Assembly: GCA_036245525.1 (NCBI GenBank)
Contig: BTPG01000004.1
Coordinates: forward strand, 235,542,318 to 235,606,317
From: Semisulcospira habei
Taxonomy: Eukaryota; Mollusca; Gastropoda; Semisulcospiridae
Length of the DNA: 64,000 nt
Reading direction: 5' to 3'
The position numbers and the translations under genes were made by a program. The notes under the pieces were generated by a model. The model ran no database searches. It saw only the letters and a program-made list of their open reading frames with translations, and was not told the origin of the DNA. Positions 23,101 through 38,100 of this stretch are shown here, piece by piece. The first letter of the stretch is position 1. Each line of letters begins with the position of its first letter.

Positions 23101-26100
23101 TTGGATGACTCCTCCATGCGACTGTGGGGTTAATGAGATTAAAGACCACCATTCAGGTTGCTGTACAGTGTGCCCAATATACTATGAATTTTAGCTGGGA
23201 AATTTCAGCTTTCAATGAACTCAACCCCCCCCCCCCCCCCCCCCCCCCCTCCACCTTCCTGCTGCATATAAACGAGAGCCGCTGCAGCAACTAAATAAAT
23301 TTGGACATTCGTAATGGCGAGTTTTGTCCCCTCAGGAAAATGAGGGTTGGGGTCATTTAGAGGTCAAATTCACAGTGCGTTCAACGCGCTGTAAGTGGTG
23401 GTCCTTAATGTCAGGTGACGCTGTCGTGGGAGAGCACCCATCTTATAAAACCACATTTTGCTTTCTCAAAAAGTGATTGTTTAAAGCAGGTTCCACTATA
23501 AAGGAATTTCTAAAGTTGATGTAGACTGAGCAGGACAGGTCAAGGGTTGTGCCAGAATAGCTTGGCGCCTACAGGCGCCAAGCTATTCCGACACCACCCT
23601 TGAACTATCATGGTTCGCTCCATCTCCCACAGTGGGTACACAGCCTTCACAGACGCCTCCCCGAGTTGCAAATGGCGTGTCACCCACATCGTTGAATGCA
23701 GTGTAAATGTTGCTTGACCATGCGGTCCGCTTTACAATGAGACAGACGATGGGGTGTGATTACCATGGTCGATCTGTCTCCTGCACATGGTGCATAGTCG
23801 CTATTAAACGTGACACCTCCAACGTTTGGGAAATGGGGCCGAGCTTACTAGATGAATCCATTGCTACATACCGTATTCACACAGCTCCATGATGAGGTTG
23901 ACGATGGCCTCCACGACCTCCGCGTTGTCACGGTGAAGCTCGTAGGCTTTGGTGATGATGGGGATACCCACAGGTTTGCCGTCGTCCGGCTTGTCGCTGG
24001 TCAGAACGCGATATGCACACTCCTCTGTGTACACACAAGGCAAAACACAGTTATTTACACGTTAACTGTGTCATTTTTACACGACAACTGACAAGTCTGG
24101 TTACAGCAGACACTGTGCTGAGCAACTTCCGTCCTGGCGAGAAAAAAGTGGTCTGAAGCATGTACAGCTGTACTGAAGGACAAACTGGTCTGATAGACTG
24201 AAGGACAAACAGTGGTCTTAGGAACGTACAGCTGGACTGAAGGACAAACAGTGGTCTGATAGACTGAAGGACAGCAGTTTTAAGCATGTACAGCTGGACT
24301 GAAAGACAAACAGTGGTCTGATAGACTGAAGGACAAACAGTGGTCTGATAGACTGAAGGACAAACAGTGGTCTGACAGACTGAAGGACAAACAGTGGTCT
24401 GACAGACTAAAGGACAAACAGTGTCTGACAGACTGAAGGACAAACAGTGGTCTGATAGACTGAAGGACAAACAGTGGTCTGACAGACTGAAGGACAAACA
24501 GTGGTCTGATAGACTGAAGGACAAACAGTGGTCTGATAGACTGAAGGACAAACAGTGGTCTGACAGACTGAAGGACAAACAGTGGTCTGAAGCACGTACA
24601 GCTGGACTGAAGGACAAACAGTGGTCTGAAGCACGTACAGCTGGACTGAAGGACAAAGTGTCACCTGTCATGAACACTTTGCCTGCTAAGTAACTTTTCT
24701 GTATTATGTACTTGGCTACATTTTATCTTGATCCACTGTGCATGCCAAGTAACGATCCATAATGGCACACCCAGCACTAAAAATAGCCAAATACATGCCC
24801 TGTAAGCAAACATTGGCTGGACAGATCTCTCCGCCCATAGTGTGCTTGTAGGCAGTTGTCTGGGCGGTCAGAGCTGCCGGCTTTAGGCAAAGAGTTAAAG
24901 ACTTTCAGGCAACTACATCCCATAGTATGCTTGTAGGTAGGCATCTATAGGCAGTCAGTCGCCAGCCATAGGCAAAGACTTTCAGCCACCTACATCCCAT
25001 AGTGTGCTTGTAGGTAGGCGTCTCTAGGCGGTTAGAGTTGCCGGCTGTACGCAAAGACTTTCAGCCAACTTCATCCCATAGTATGCATGTAGGTAGGTGT
25101 CTCTAGGTGGTTGGAGCCGCCGGCCGTAGGCAAAGACTTTCAGCCAACTTCATCCCATAGTATGCATGTAGGTAGGTGTCTCTAGGTGGTTGGAGCCGCC
25201 GGCCGTAGGCAAAGACTTTCAGCCAAGTACATCCCATAATGTGCGTGTAAGTAGGTGTCTCTAGGTGGTCGGCGCTGCCGGCTTTAGGTAAAGACTTTCA
25301 GCCAACTACATCCCATAGTGTGCTTGTAGGTAGGTGTCTCTAGGCGGTTGGAGCCGCCGGCCGTAGGCAAAGACTTTCAGCCAACTTCATCCCATAATGT
25401 GCGTGTAGGTAGGTGTCTGTAGGCGGTTGGAGCCGCCGGCCATAGGCAAAGAGTCAAAGACTTTCAGCCAACTACATCCCATACCTGTCAAGTTTGGAAA
25501 ATGGCAAATCTGGAGATTTTTGTGACCTTTTTATTTGTGCAGCATCACAGTGTTTTCTTACAGCTGGCCATAACTATCAGCATGCAACGTGTGCACATTA
25601 TACAGCTGGCCATAACTATCGGCATACAACATGTGCACACATTATACAGCTGGCCATAACTATCAGCATACAACTTGTGCACATTATACAGCTGGCCATA
25701 ACTATCGGCATACAACATGTGCACACATTATACAGCTGGCCATAACTATCAGCATACAACTTGTGCACATTATACAGCTGGCCATAACTATCAGCATACA
25801 ACGTGTGCACATTATACAGCTGGCCATAACTATCAGCATACAACGTGTGCACACATTATACAGCTGGCCATAACTATCAGCATACGTGTGCACATTATAC
25901 AGCTGGCCATAACTATCGGCATACAACATGTGCACACATTGTGTTCAGATTGTGACTTGTGTATGTGCGTTTGTTGCTGTAACCGCACTGCATTGGGTAG
26001 GCGGCTTGTTATTAGAAAGTCAGAACGGCTGCCGATCTAATACACAAGTGCCCATTTAATCCACATCTCTTTTGTGGTGTAGGGAAGGGCTGCAGACTGC

Positions 26101-29100
26101 TGTGCAGTGTGTAGGGAAGGGCTGCAGACTGCTGTGCAGTGTGTAGGGAAGGGCTGCAGACTGCTGTGCAGTGTAATTCAACTATTTCGTCTCTGTGTGA
26201 CTTGTCACTGGTCTCGCATGCGAACAAATACCATTTGACAAGTCACACAGAGACTAAATAGTTCAGTTACATTGTGTGTGTCTGTCTCGCGTTGTGTTCA
26301 AATACTATACTGACTCCCATTAAAAACGCGAAAAGTGTCTTAAGTGTACCCGCAAAGAGCCACCCTGTAAGCAAAACAAGAAAATTTTATTTGTTGCTTA
26401 CTTTAGATGTTCAGCCTTACTGTCTGAGCTACCTTCACACAAAAATTGGACGAGTTATCGCCCATGCTACCTTGGAGGACATAGGGTTTTATTAGTGGTG
26501 AAAATAAGCAAAACTGGACACACTCTGTGAGGCAAGTTTCCTGTGATATGTTTTAACACACAAGTTGTGTGGATTGCTTGTGATGTTATTAACTGCCTCA
26601 AACGAAATTTGACTCGAAACATTCATTAGAGAATCAGACCTACCGGTGCACACCATTTTCTTAATAAATCTCATTTGATTTAATGTGTTACTTTCAAACC
26701 ATTTTTTATGCTCCAGTGACTGACACAGAGATAAAGAGTACACCCATATCCATTTAATCAGGTAAATATGGGCGCTCACCTAAAAATAAAGAATTTTTTG
26801 ATTTTCATGTTTGTAGGTCATGTTGATTATTTAGTGCCTTTGACAAACGAAAAGTAGCTCAAGACCAAACAGGCTGGATTTTCATGCACACAAACCCTAG
26901 TGAAATCATAACTATGCCTACCTACTCATTAGACCCTATGAACGAAAGCTATGCTATCCTACACACTAGACGTAGCAACCAACACAAATGAAAGCCAGAC
27001 TTATGACAAGTTCTATAGGTCCCAAACCCACCTAACTAGGTACTTCATTTATCTACTTAACTCATTCTACCCCAACACCGAAATCCTTAAATTTTGCCCT
27101 TGTCCTCTGAAGACTGCATTGCAGTGCAGGACACAGATCGACCATGATAGTTCAAGGGTGATGCCAGAATAGCTTGGCGCCCATAGGCGCCAAGCTATTC
27201 TGGCATCACCCTTGAACTATTATGGTCGATCCTTATCTTGCTGTGGTGTGTCTGGGGTAGAATGAGTTAAATGATAACATATTTGCAAGCTAAAAGTCCT
27301 TTGCGGGACAAAGGGGAATCTGTTTCGGAATTATTAGGTAGTCCTTCTTGGGACTAGGGAAAATTAACACTTGTCTGTGTCTGGACGAAGTAGTATACTA
27401 CACTTCAACCGAGTCCTTCACGGGACTAGTTCAAGGGTGGTGCCAGCATAGCTTGGCGCCTGAGGCGCCAAGCTATGCTGGCACCACCCTTGAACTATCC
27501 TTCACGGGACTATCTAGACTGTGAGACTGTTCCTGTGCAGGAGTCCTAACTAAATTACATGTCCATCGCTGGACTGCATTCCTTAGCGGGAACATTTACT
27601 GCACTACACATCCATTGCAGGACGGTATTCCTCATTGCTGGACAGTCGGTATTCCTCAACAGGAATTCTAACTTTACTACATGTCCATTGCTGGACGGTA
27701 TTCCTTGACAGGAATTCTAACTATACTATATGTCCGTTGCTGGACAGTCGGTATTCCTTGACAGGAATTCTAACTATACTACATGTCCGTTGCTGGACAG
27801 TATTCCTTCACAGGAATTCTAACTAATGTTCTTTTCAGAACAGAGTCTTCTCTTGCGCGATTCCTGATGCTATTGCTAGGCACCGATTCCTGATGCTATT
27901 GCTAGGCACCACGATTCCTGATGCTATTGCTAGGCACCGATTCCTGATGCTATTGCTAGGCACCGATTCCTGATGCTATTGCTAGGCACCGATTCCTGAT
28001 GCTATTGCTAGGCACCACGATTCCTGATGCTATTGCTAGGCACCGATTCCTGATGCTATTGCTAGGCACCGCTATTATACCCTCAACTCTCAGGCCGTGT
28101 CCGGCATGCCTTTCACTGATTGGCTGACATACTTACTCGCTCTGACATTATAGCAAGCATTGCCAAGTACTCCGCCTGCGGGTGTGCCCCATGGGGGAAA
28201 TTGGTGCTCCTGCACTAAATCACTGAACTAAATTACAGGGATGTCACTGGCCGTCGGACACCGGACATAGTCCGATTGACTTGGCCTAATGTCCGATGAA
28301 CAGAAAGATCAGCAGGACAAATGTCCGATTGTTTGTTTCAAAAAGAGGACATGTGTCCGATTGTTTTTCCGTTGATCGCGGACACCGCTAGCGACATTTC
28401 TTTCCGAGTAGGCTGGCGCTTTGCGGTAGTCGGCTTTACACTGCGCGAGCGAGTGACGTGTAGTGTGTTATTCCCGGCAACGCCCTCTGATTGGCTGACC
28501 CTAAAGTTCAGCTATTTTTAGCGAAAGCGAGACTGCGCGAGCGAGGGTCGTGTAGAGTGTGATTCCGTAAACATCGCCTTCTGATTGGCTGCCCCTAAAG
28601 TTCAGCTATTTTCAGCTAGGAGGGGTACCACTGTTCAACAGGACTCAGAAAAACCATCCACTTCTGCTGAGTGATCAGCTCATATCAGTTCCACTGAGTC
28701 TGAGGGTGTCATTTTGATTTTCAAGTCAGTGTAGCAGCCTACTACATGTAGTGAAGTTTCAGATAAATCTAACAAATGTAGCCTATTGACAAGGCCTTTT
28801 TAAAGTATTTTCTGCATTAGTTTTCTACATTTGTTCATCATGTCTATTAGCCACAAAAGTGTGAGAATTTAAATCTTTAAGTTTAACCCATTTGCTACCA
28901 GAAACCTGCTGTGGCACAGCAGGTTTCTGGTAGCGAATGGGTTAATGACAACATGAACAAGTAAACAAAAAAAATAGTAACTGGAATGATTTTTTTTTCT
29001 TATACAGTTTCTTACAGAAAGGTCATCTCCTTTTGTTATAGCCTTAGGCTTACTAATCATTACATTTCCGTTTAGTCAGTACATGGTCTAATATTTTTAT

Positions 29101-32100
29101 AATGCTATTCTAGTCAGTACATTTCCTTGCACTGTGAATTCCTTGAAGTGCCAAAATGACAGTTTAGTTTGTGAGTTGTGAGCCTGAGCATGAAGAATTT
29201 GCTACCTCTGTTACAAGGCCCTGATATGTTTTTCATGCGAATCTGCGATGACAGTATTATCTGAATGACATAATAACTTGTTCACTTTTCTTTGCCTTTT
29301 TACGTTTATGTCCTTTTCGTCAACAGTCAATAAATATCTCACTCAGCCTGTGTTTATGTGGTTTCTGTTTTACTATCAGTTTTGTCACGCGCGAAATGTC
29401 CTATTGTTTTGTTCCAATTCAGGACAAATGTCCTATCCCTCTGCCACCCTCCAGGACATTTGTCCTATAGGTGTCCAGCTCCAGTGACATCCCTGAAATT
29501 ATCTCCCCTGCTACAGTTGCATCTGTACAATGAATTCACACACCATTAAATATTCCATTTTATGTGAAAATCCCTAAGAATAATGTCATTTTATCTGAAT
29601 TAATATGATTTCCTAAATCTGATGCTGCTGTCTGATGTGCACACAGTAAAACTAGAACATGCAGAAAAAGAGAACATCTCCAGCAACACCCATACACTTC
29701 AAGAAAATGTCAATATTGAGACTAGAAGCAATTGTCCCTACATTCATTATATTCCAATTCTTCTGAACTGATTGGGAAGGCCATGCGTGCAGTTTCTATG
29801 TCTGCCTACTGCTGGCTGTGTTCAGAACAGTCTCTCCATAAGACCAAAGACAAAGGCCATGCGTGCAGTTTCTATGTCTGCCTACTGCTGCCTGTGTTCA
29901 GAACAGTCTCTCCATAAGATCAAAGACAAAGGCCATGCCTGCAGTTTCTATGTCTGCCTACTGCTGCCTGTGTTCAGAACAGTCTCTCCATAAGATCAAA
30001 GACAAAGGCCATGCGTGCAGTTTCTATGTCTGCCTACTGCTGCCTGTGTTCAGAACAGTCTCTCCATAAGATCAAAGACAAAGGCCATGCCTGCAGTTTC
30101 TATGTCTGCCTACTGCTGCCTGTGTTCAGAACAGTCTCTCCATAAGATCAAAGACAAAGGCCTGGGGTAATTAAGACTTGCTGTACTGCACTGGTGTGAC
30201 TGTACACAATGTGAGTGAAAAAGTGTAATGATGATGATGATGATGTCCACTGGTGTGACTGTACACAATGTGAGTGAAAAAGTGTAATGATGATGATGAT
30301 GATGTCCACTGGTGTGACTGTACACAATGTGAGTGAAAAAGTGTAATGATGATGATGATGATGTCCACTGGTGTGACTGTACACAATGTGAGTGAAAAAG
30401 TGTAATGATGATGATGATGATGTCCACTGGTGTGACTGTACACAATGTGAGTGAAAAAGTGTAATGATGATGATGATGATGTCCACTGGTGTGACTGTAC
30501 ACAATGTGAGTGAAAAAGTGTAATGATGATGATGATGATGTCCACTGGTGTGACTGTACACAATGTGAGTGAAAAAGTGTAATGATGATGATGATGATGT
30601 CCACTGGTGTGACTGTACACAATGTGAGTGAAAAAGTGTAATGATGATGATGATGATGTCCACTGGTGTGACTGTACACAATGTGAGTGAAAAAGTGTAA
30701 TGATGATGATGATGATGTCCACTGGTGTGACTGTACACAATGTGAGTGAAAAAGTGTAATGATGATGATGATGATGTCCACTGGTGTGACTGTACACAAT
30801 GTGAGTGAAAAAGTGTAATGATGATGATGATGATGTCCACTGGTGTGACTGTACACAATGTGAGTGAAAAAGTGTAATGATGATGATGATGATGTCCACT
30901 GGTGTGACTGTACACAATGTGAGTGAAAAAGTGTAATGATGATGATGATGATGTCCACTGGTGTGACTGTACACAATGTGAGTGAAAAAGTGTAATGATG
31001 ATGATGATGATGTCCACTTCTTGTAATGCGCATTCACTCCATGCTAGCAGCATGCTCGGGGTGCAAAAAAAAAAACAACAACAAAAAAACAAAAACACAC
31101 GCAACTTCTGGTGCACAGTAGTCCTAGAATTAAAAGTCAAGAAACAGTTGGGTTTTGAGGTGCCTCCTGAAGGTGCCAATTATTTTGTGCCGACTACTGG
31201 GCCAGCCGCACTAGAGCTCACCATTGGGCTCCACCAGCGTCGACAGGGCCATGCTGATGTTCCTCACCACCTTGGCATTCTTCACGTGCGTTTGCATGGC
31301 AGCCAGCAGACTGCCCACCCCATCCAGCTGATTCACAATGTCAAAACAGCCATCTGCCACACAACACAGTTTTGCAATGAGATAAAATAAGTACAACCTG
31401 CTTGAGAAAGACCTTCTTTGCAAGCATAATATCAAAGTCATGCTCTCTCAACGGAAATCTTTAAGGACAAAATCTGTCACCTGTCATTAACGATCATCAT
31501 TTAGGTGGCTACAGCCACAGCCACAACTACAACCATAGTCCTAGCTACAGTCACAGCTACAGCCACAGTCACTACAGCCACCTGAATGATGGTCTTTAAT
31601 GACAGGCGCTTGCTCATGAAGTGTCATTGCTCACAACAGGTTTTGCTGCATGCGGAGGTTAATGTCATTTGCAATCTCAAAACAGTCCTCTGGCGGGGGA
31701 TAAACTCACAATCTCAAGTCAGATTGCCTAAGGGTGTTCACTATGGCTTGAAATAAATTTGACCATAATAGTTCAAGGGTGGTGCCAGAATAGCTTGGCG
31801 CCTAAAGGCGCCAAGCTATTCTGGCACCACCCTTGAACTAACATTATTGATATACCTCCTAATCTGTGATGTGGCCTTCATAGGACAATAAGCAACGATT
31901 TAAAAATCCGCCTGAGTATGTGATGGGTTAAGGATGTCATGAAGAAAAGCTGGACTCACCGTCAAGACAAAGTGAGATCATAGCCGCAGAGGCAGCCTCT
32001 GCAACCTCCGTGGAGCCGCTGTGTTTTTGTAGCGCGATGCACACTTCTCGCACGGCCTTCTCTTCTGCCGCTATTTGTGCATTGCTCTCTGCAATATCAA

Positions 32101-35100
32101 AACATAAATTAACATAGATTAAGCTATTTTATGTTTGCATGGCAACAGACACTTCGCAGATGATGTTTTCCCACAATTATCTCCCCGTTACTCTCTGTAA
32201 CATGGGCATGGGTGACAGTCTTCAGTCGTGGGTGACAGTCTTCAGTCATGGGTGACAGTCTTCAGTCATTGGTGACAGTCTTCAGTCATGGGTGACAGTC
32301 TTCAGTCATGGGTGACAGTCTTCAGTCATGGGTGACAGTCTTCAGTCATGGGTGACAGTCTTCAGTCATGGGTGACAGTCTTCAGTCATGGGTGACAGTC
32401 TTCAGTCATGGGTGACAGTCTTCAGTCATGGGTGACAGTCTTCAGTCATGGGTGACAGTCTTCAGTCATTGGTGACAGTCTTCAGTCATGGGTGACAGTC
32501 TTCAGTCATGGGTGACAGTCTTCAGTCATGGGTGACAGTCTTCAGTCATTGGTGACAGTCTTCAGTCATGGGTGACAGTCTTCAGTCATGGGTGACAGTC
32601 TTCAGTCATGGGTGACAGTCTTCAGTCATGGGTGACAGTCTTCAGTCGTGGGTGACAGTCTTCAGTCGTGGGTGACAGTCTTCAGTCATGGGTGACAGTC
32701 TTCAGTCATGGGTGACAGTCTTCAGTCATGGGTGACAGTCTTCAGTCATGGGTGACAGTCTTCAGTCGTGGGTGACAGTCTTCAGTCATGGGTGACAGTC
32801 TTCAGTCATGGGTGACAGTCTTCAGTCATTGGTGACAGTCTTCAGTCATTGGTGACAGTCTTCAGTCATGGGTGACAGTCTTCAGTCATTGGTGACAGTC
32901 TTCAGTCATGGGTGACAGTCTTCAGTCATGGGTGACAGTCTTCAGTCATGGGTGACAGTCTTCAGTCATGGGTGACAGTCTTCAGTCATGGGTGACAGTC
33001 TTCAGTCATGGGTGACAGTCTTCAGTCATGGGTGACAGTCTTCAGTCATGGGTGACAGTCTTCAGTCATGGGTGACAGTCTTCAGTCATTGGTGACAGTC
33101 TTCAGTCATTGGTGACAGTCTTCAGTCATGGGTGACAGTCTTCAGTCATGGGTGACAGTCTTCAGTCATTGGTGACAGTCTTCAGTCATGGGTGACAGTC
33201 TTCAGTCATGGGTGACAGTCTTCAGTCATGGGTGACAGTCTTCAGTCATGGGTGACAGTCTTCAGTCATGGGTGACAGTCTTCAGTCGTGGGTGACAGTC
33301 TTCAGTCGTGGGTGACAGTCTTCAGTCATGGGTGACAGTCTTCAGTCATGGGTGACAGTCTTCAGTCATGGGTGACAGTCTTCAGTCATGGGTGACAGTC
33401 TTCAGTCATGGGTGACAGTCTTCAGTCATGGGTGACAGTCTTCAGTCCTGGGTGACAGTCTTCAGTCATGGGTGACAGTCTTCAGTCATGGGTGACAGTC
33501 TTCAGTCATGGGTGACAGTCTTCAGTCATGGGTGACAGTCTTCAGTCATGGGTGACAGTCTTCAGTCATGGGTGACAGTCTTCAGTCATTGGTGACAGTC
33601 TTCAGTCATTGGTGACAGTCTTCAGTCATGGGTGACAGTCTTCAGTCATTGGTGACAGTCTTCAGTCATGGGTGACAGTCTTCAGTCATGGGTGACAGTC
33701 TTCAGTCATGGGTGACAGTCTTCAGTCATGGGTGACAGTCTTCAGTCATGGGTGACAGTCTTCAGTCGTGGGTGACAGTCTTCAGTCATGGGTGACAGTC
33801 TTCAGTCATGGGTGACAGTCTTCAGTCATGGGTGACAGTCTTCAGTCGTGGGTGACAGTCTTCAGTCATGGGTGACAGTCTTCAGTCGTGGGTGACAGTC
33901 TTCAGTCATGGAGACAGATTCAGTTTTGTCAAAACCCCAGAAAGTTGAATTTCAGATTTTTGGTTCAGACAGAACACAGTCCTTCAGCCAGCTTGTTCCA
34001 ACAGCAAAGAAAGTTGAATTTCAGATTTTTGGTTCAGACAGAACACAGTCCTTCAGCCAGCTTGTTCCAACAGCAAAGAAAGTTGAATTTCAGATTTTTG
34101 GTTCAGACAGAACACAGTCCTTCAGCCAGCTTGTTCCAACAGCAAAGAAAGTTGAATTTCAGATTTTTGGTTCAGACAGAACACAGTCCTTCAGCCAGCT
34201 TGTTCCAACAGCAAAGAAAGTTGAATTTCAGATTTTTGGTTCAGACAGAACACAGTCCTTCAGCCAGCTTGTTCCAACAGCAAAGAAAGTTGAATTTCAG
34301 ATTTTTGGTTCAGACAGAACACAGTCCTTCAGCCAGCTTGTTCCAACAGCAAAGAAAGTTGAATTTCAGATTTTTGGTTCAGACAGAACACAGTCCTTCA
34401 GCCAGCTTGTTCCAACAGCAAAGAAAGTTGAATTTCAGATTTTTGGTTCAGACAGAACACAGTCCTTCAGCCAGCTTGTTCCAACAGCAAAGAAAGTTGA
34501 ATTTCAGATTTTTGGTTCAGACAGAACACAGTCCTTCAGCCAGCTTGTTCCAACAGCAAAGAAAGTTGAATTTCAGATTTTTGGTTCAGACAGAACACAG
34601 TCCTTCAGCCAGCTTGTTCCAACAGCAAAGAAAGTTGAATTTCAGATTTTTGGTTCAGACAAAACACAGTCCTTCAGCCAGCTTGTTCCAACAGCAAAGA
34701 AAGTTGAATTTCAGATTTTTGGTTCAGACAGAACACAGTCCTTCAGCCAGCTTGTTCCAACAGCAAAGAAAGTTGAATTTCAGATTTTTGGTTCAGACAG
34801 AACACAGTCCTTCAGCCAGCTTGTTCCAACAGCAAAGAAAGTTGAATTTCAGATTTTTGGTTCAGACAGAACACAGTCCTTCAGCCAGCTTGTTCCAACA
34901 GCAAAGAAAGTTGAATTTCAGATTTTTGGTTCAGACAGAACACAGTCCTTCAGCCAGCTTGTTCCAACAGCAAAGAAAGTTGAATTTCAGATTTTTGGTT
35001 CAGACAGAACACAGTCCTTCAGCCAGCTTGTTCCAACAGCAAAGAAAGTTGAATTTCAGATTTTTGGTTCAGACAGAACACAGTCCTTCAGCCAGCTTGT

Positions 35101-38100
35101 TCCAACAGCAAAGAAAGTTGAATTTCAGATTTTTGGTTCAGACAGAACACAGTCCTTCAGCCAGCTTGTTCCAACAGCAAAGAAAGTTGAATTTCAGATT
35201 TTTGGTTCAGACAGAACACAGTCCTTCAGCCAGCTTGTTCCAACAGCAAAGAAAGTTGAATTTCAGATTTTTGGTTCAGACAGAACACAGTCCTTCAGCC
35301 AGCTTGTTCCAACAGCAAAGAAAGTTGAATTTCAGATTTTTGGTTCAGACAGAACACAGTCCTTCAGCCAGCTTGTTCCAACAGCAAAGAAAGTTGAATT
35401 TCAGATTTTTGGTTCAGACAGAACACAGTCCTTCAGCCAGCTTGTTCCAACAGCAAAGAAAGTTGAATTTCAGATTTTTGGTTCAGACAGAACACAGTCC
35501 TTCAGCCAGCTTGTTCCAACAGCAAAGAAAGTTGAATTTCAGATTTTTGGTTCAGACAGAACACAGTCCTTCAGCCAGCTTGTTCCAACAGCAAAGAAAG
35601 TTGAATTTCAGATTTTTGGTTCAGACAGAACACAGTCCTTCAGCCAGCTTGTTCCAACAGCAAAGAAAGTTGAATTTCAGATTTTTGGTTCAGACAGAAC
35701 ACAGTCCTTCAGCCAGCTTGTTCCAACAGCAAAGAAAGTTGAATTTCAGATTTTTGGTTCAGACAGAACACAGTCCTTCAGCCAGCTTGTTCCAACAGCA
35801 AAGAAAGTTGAATTTCAGATTTTTGGTTCAGACAGAACACAGTCCTTCAGCCAGCTTGTTCCAACAGCAAAGAAAGTTGAATTTCAGATTTTTGGTTCAG
35901 ACAGAACACAGTCCTTCGGCCAGCTTGTTCCAACAGCAAAGAAAGTTGAATTTCAGATTTTTGGTTCAGACAGAACACAGTCCTTCAGCCAGCTTGTTCC
36001 AACAGCAAAGAAAGTTGAATTTCAGATTTTTGGTTCAGACAGAACACAGTCCTTCAGCCAGCTTGTTCCAACAGCAAAGAAAGTTGAATTTCAGATTTTT
36101 GGTTCAGACAGAACACAGTCCTTCAGCCAGCTTGTTCCAACAGCAAAGAAAGTTGAATTTCAGATTTTTGGTTCAGACAGAACACAGTCCTTCAGCCAGC
36201 TTAATTGTTCCAACAGCAAAGAAAGTTGAATTTCAGATTTTTGGTTCAGACAGAACACAGTCCTTCGGCCAGCTTGTTCCAACAGCAAAGAAAGTTGAAT
36301 TTCAGATTTTTGGTTCAGACAGAACACAGTCCTTCAGCCAGCTTGTTCCAACAGCAAAGAAAGTTGAATTTCAGATTTTTGGTTCAGACAGAACACAGTC
36401 CTTCAGCCAGCTTGTTCCAACAGCAAAGAAAGTTGAATTTCAGATTTTTGGTTCAGACAGAACACAGTCCTTCAGCCAGCTTGTTCCAACAGCAAAGAAA
36501 GTTGAATTTCAGATTTTTGGTTCAGACAGAACACAGTCCTTCGGCCAGCTTGTTCCAACAGCAAAGAAAGTTGAATTTCAGATTTTTGGTTCAGACAGAA
36601 CACAGTCCTTCGGCCAGCTTGTTCCAACAGCAAAGAAAGTTGAATTTCAGATTTTTGGTTCAGACAGAACACAGTCCTTCAGCCATCTTGTTCCAACAGC
36701 AAAGGCATAAATAGTTTCTCACGAGCCCCTGCATCAGCTGTCACAGTTACATCCTGCAGCCACAGCAGCTCATGAGAATCATGCCTCTTGCCGGTCACGG
36801 ATCACAAGGTACAGTTATTACATAGACTGTGTTGATTTATTTCAAAATTTTGCAGTGTCACCCATGCATGAGCAACAGCAATGTCTGGCGTATTCTGTGA
36901 TTCTGGACATCAGCGGATTGCAGTTAGACTCACCCACGACGGTCAGCCCCCACAGTGCACTGCAGGTCGTGGCTGCGAGCAGTGCATTATCAGGATCGGC
37001 TCGCAGATTTTCCAACATGTCCTGAATACCGCCCAGCTGGCAGATCGTCTCACTTGCACGAGCTGTAAATGCACAGCAACAGAAAACCTTAGAATATTAA
37101 AGTGCCGAGGGACCCACAAAGTACAGAAAACGTTAGAATATTAAAGTGCCGAGAGACCCACACTTTTCTGTTGTTGTATCCGAAGTTTGTTACAAGTAGT
37201 TTACAGAGGAAAACTGTGGTCGGGAACTCGGGAAAAGTGTTGTTATATTGTCATATTATGCAAAGTCAACTGTATTTCCTTCACAGCTCAACACACCACA
37301 AGGTCAAAAGGTTATATATACCAACTATTGTCATAGTAGTATTTCCTTCATGGCTCAACACACCACAAGGTCAAAGGTTGCAAATGTAGAGTTCTGTGCA
37401 GACTGTGTGTCAGTGCAGGAGACAGAATAACTCAATGATTTCAAAACTTTGTTTTAGATCCACCATGATAGTTCAAGGGTGGTGCCAGAATAGCTTGGCA
37501 TCAATAGGTGCCAAGCTATTCTGGCACCACCCTTGAATTATCATGGTCATTAAGTCTTCTGTTTTGGAGTATGAGGGTTGCACGGGTTTAAAGCATGACA
37601 AACAACTTGGCACAGTTTGGGCACGTACGTCTCATGTGAACCATCCATAAAACACGTATGGTGCACAAGTCGGGAAGTTCCAACTTAGAGAACTCTCAGC
37701 AAAGCGACAGTATCCAAGAAAATGCAAATCTAATTTGTAAACCAAGGGTTGCAGCCATTTAGTGTTACTTGTTACTGAATGTGACTCACCGCAAACACGT
37801 CACAAGTTGCCTTTGTAATGATTAAAACAAACTAAAACTCAGCGAGGGAAACACTCACTGTTGGCAGAGATGGCGAGAATCAGTGCTGCCACCTGTTGTT
37901 GAACATCAGAGCTGCCACGATGAGTCTGGAACAAATGTCAACAACAATAATAACAACAATTAAAAAATAATAATAACAATAATAATAATTCATATGTACT
38001 TATAAAGTGCATCACAACTATAACAATAATAACATAACAATAACAATGTATTAATAATAACAATAACAGTGTATAATAATAATAATAAGAGTGTATATAA

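Noticed and set aside
27864..28072. Possible CRISPR-like array of 26-bp repeats
   Set aside because: Units are contiguous without unique spacers, in a eukaryotic intron.
30110..31179. Minus frames of 307, 343 and 288 codons rich in His, Ser or Ile
   Set aside because: All three frames of a 59-bp repeat are open; this is a periodicity effect.
33888..36714. Open frames of 940, 773 and 169 codons on plus
   Set aside because: They are pure 23-residue repeats from a 69-bp minisatellite in an intron, open in two frames at once, with no start context or other domain.
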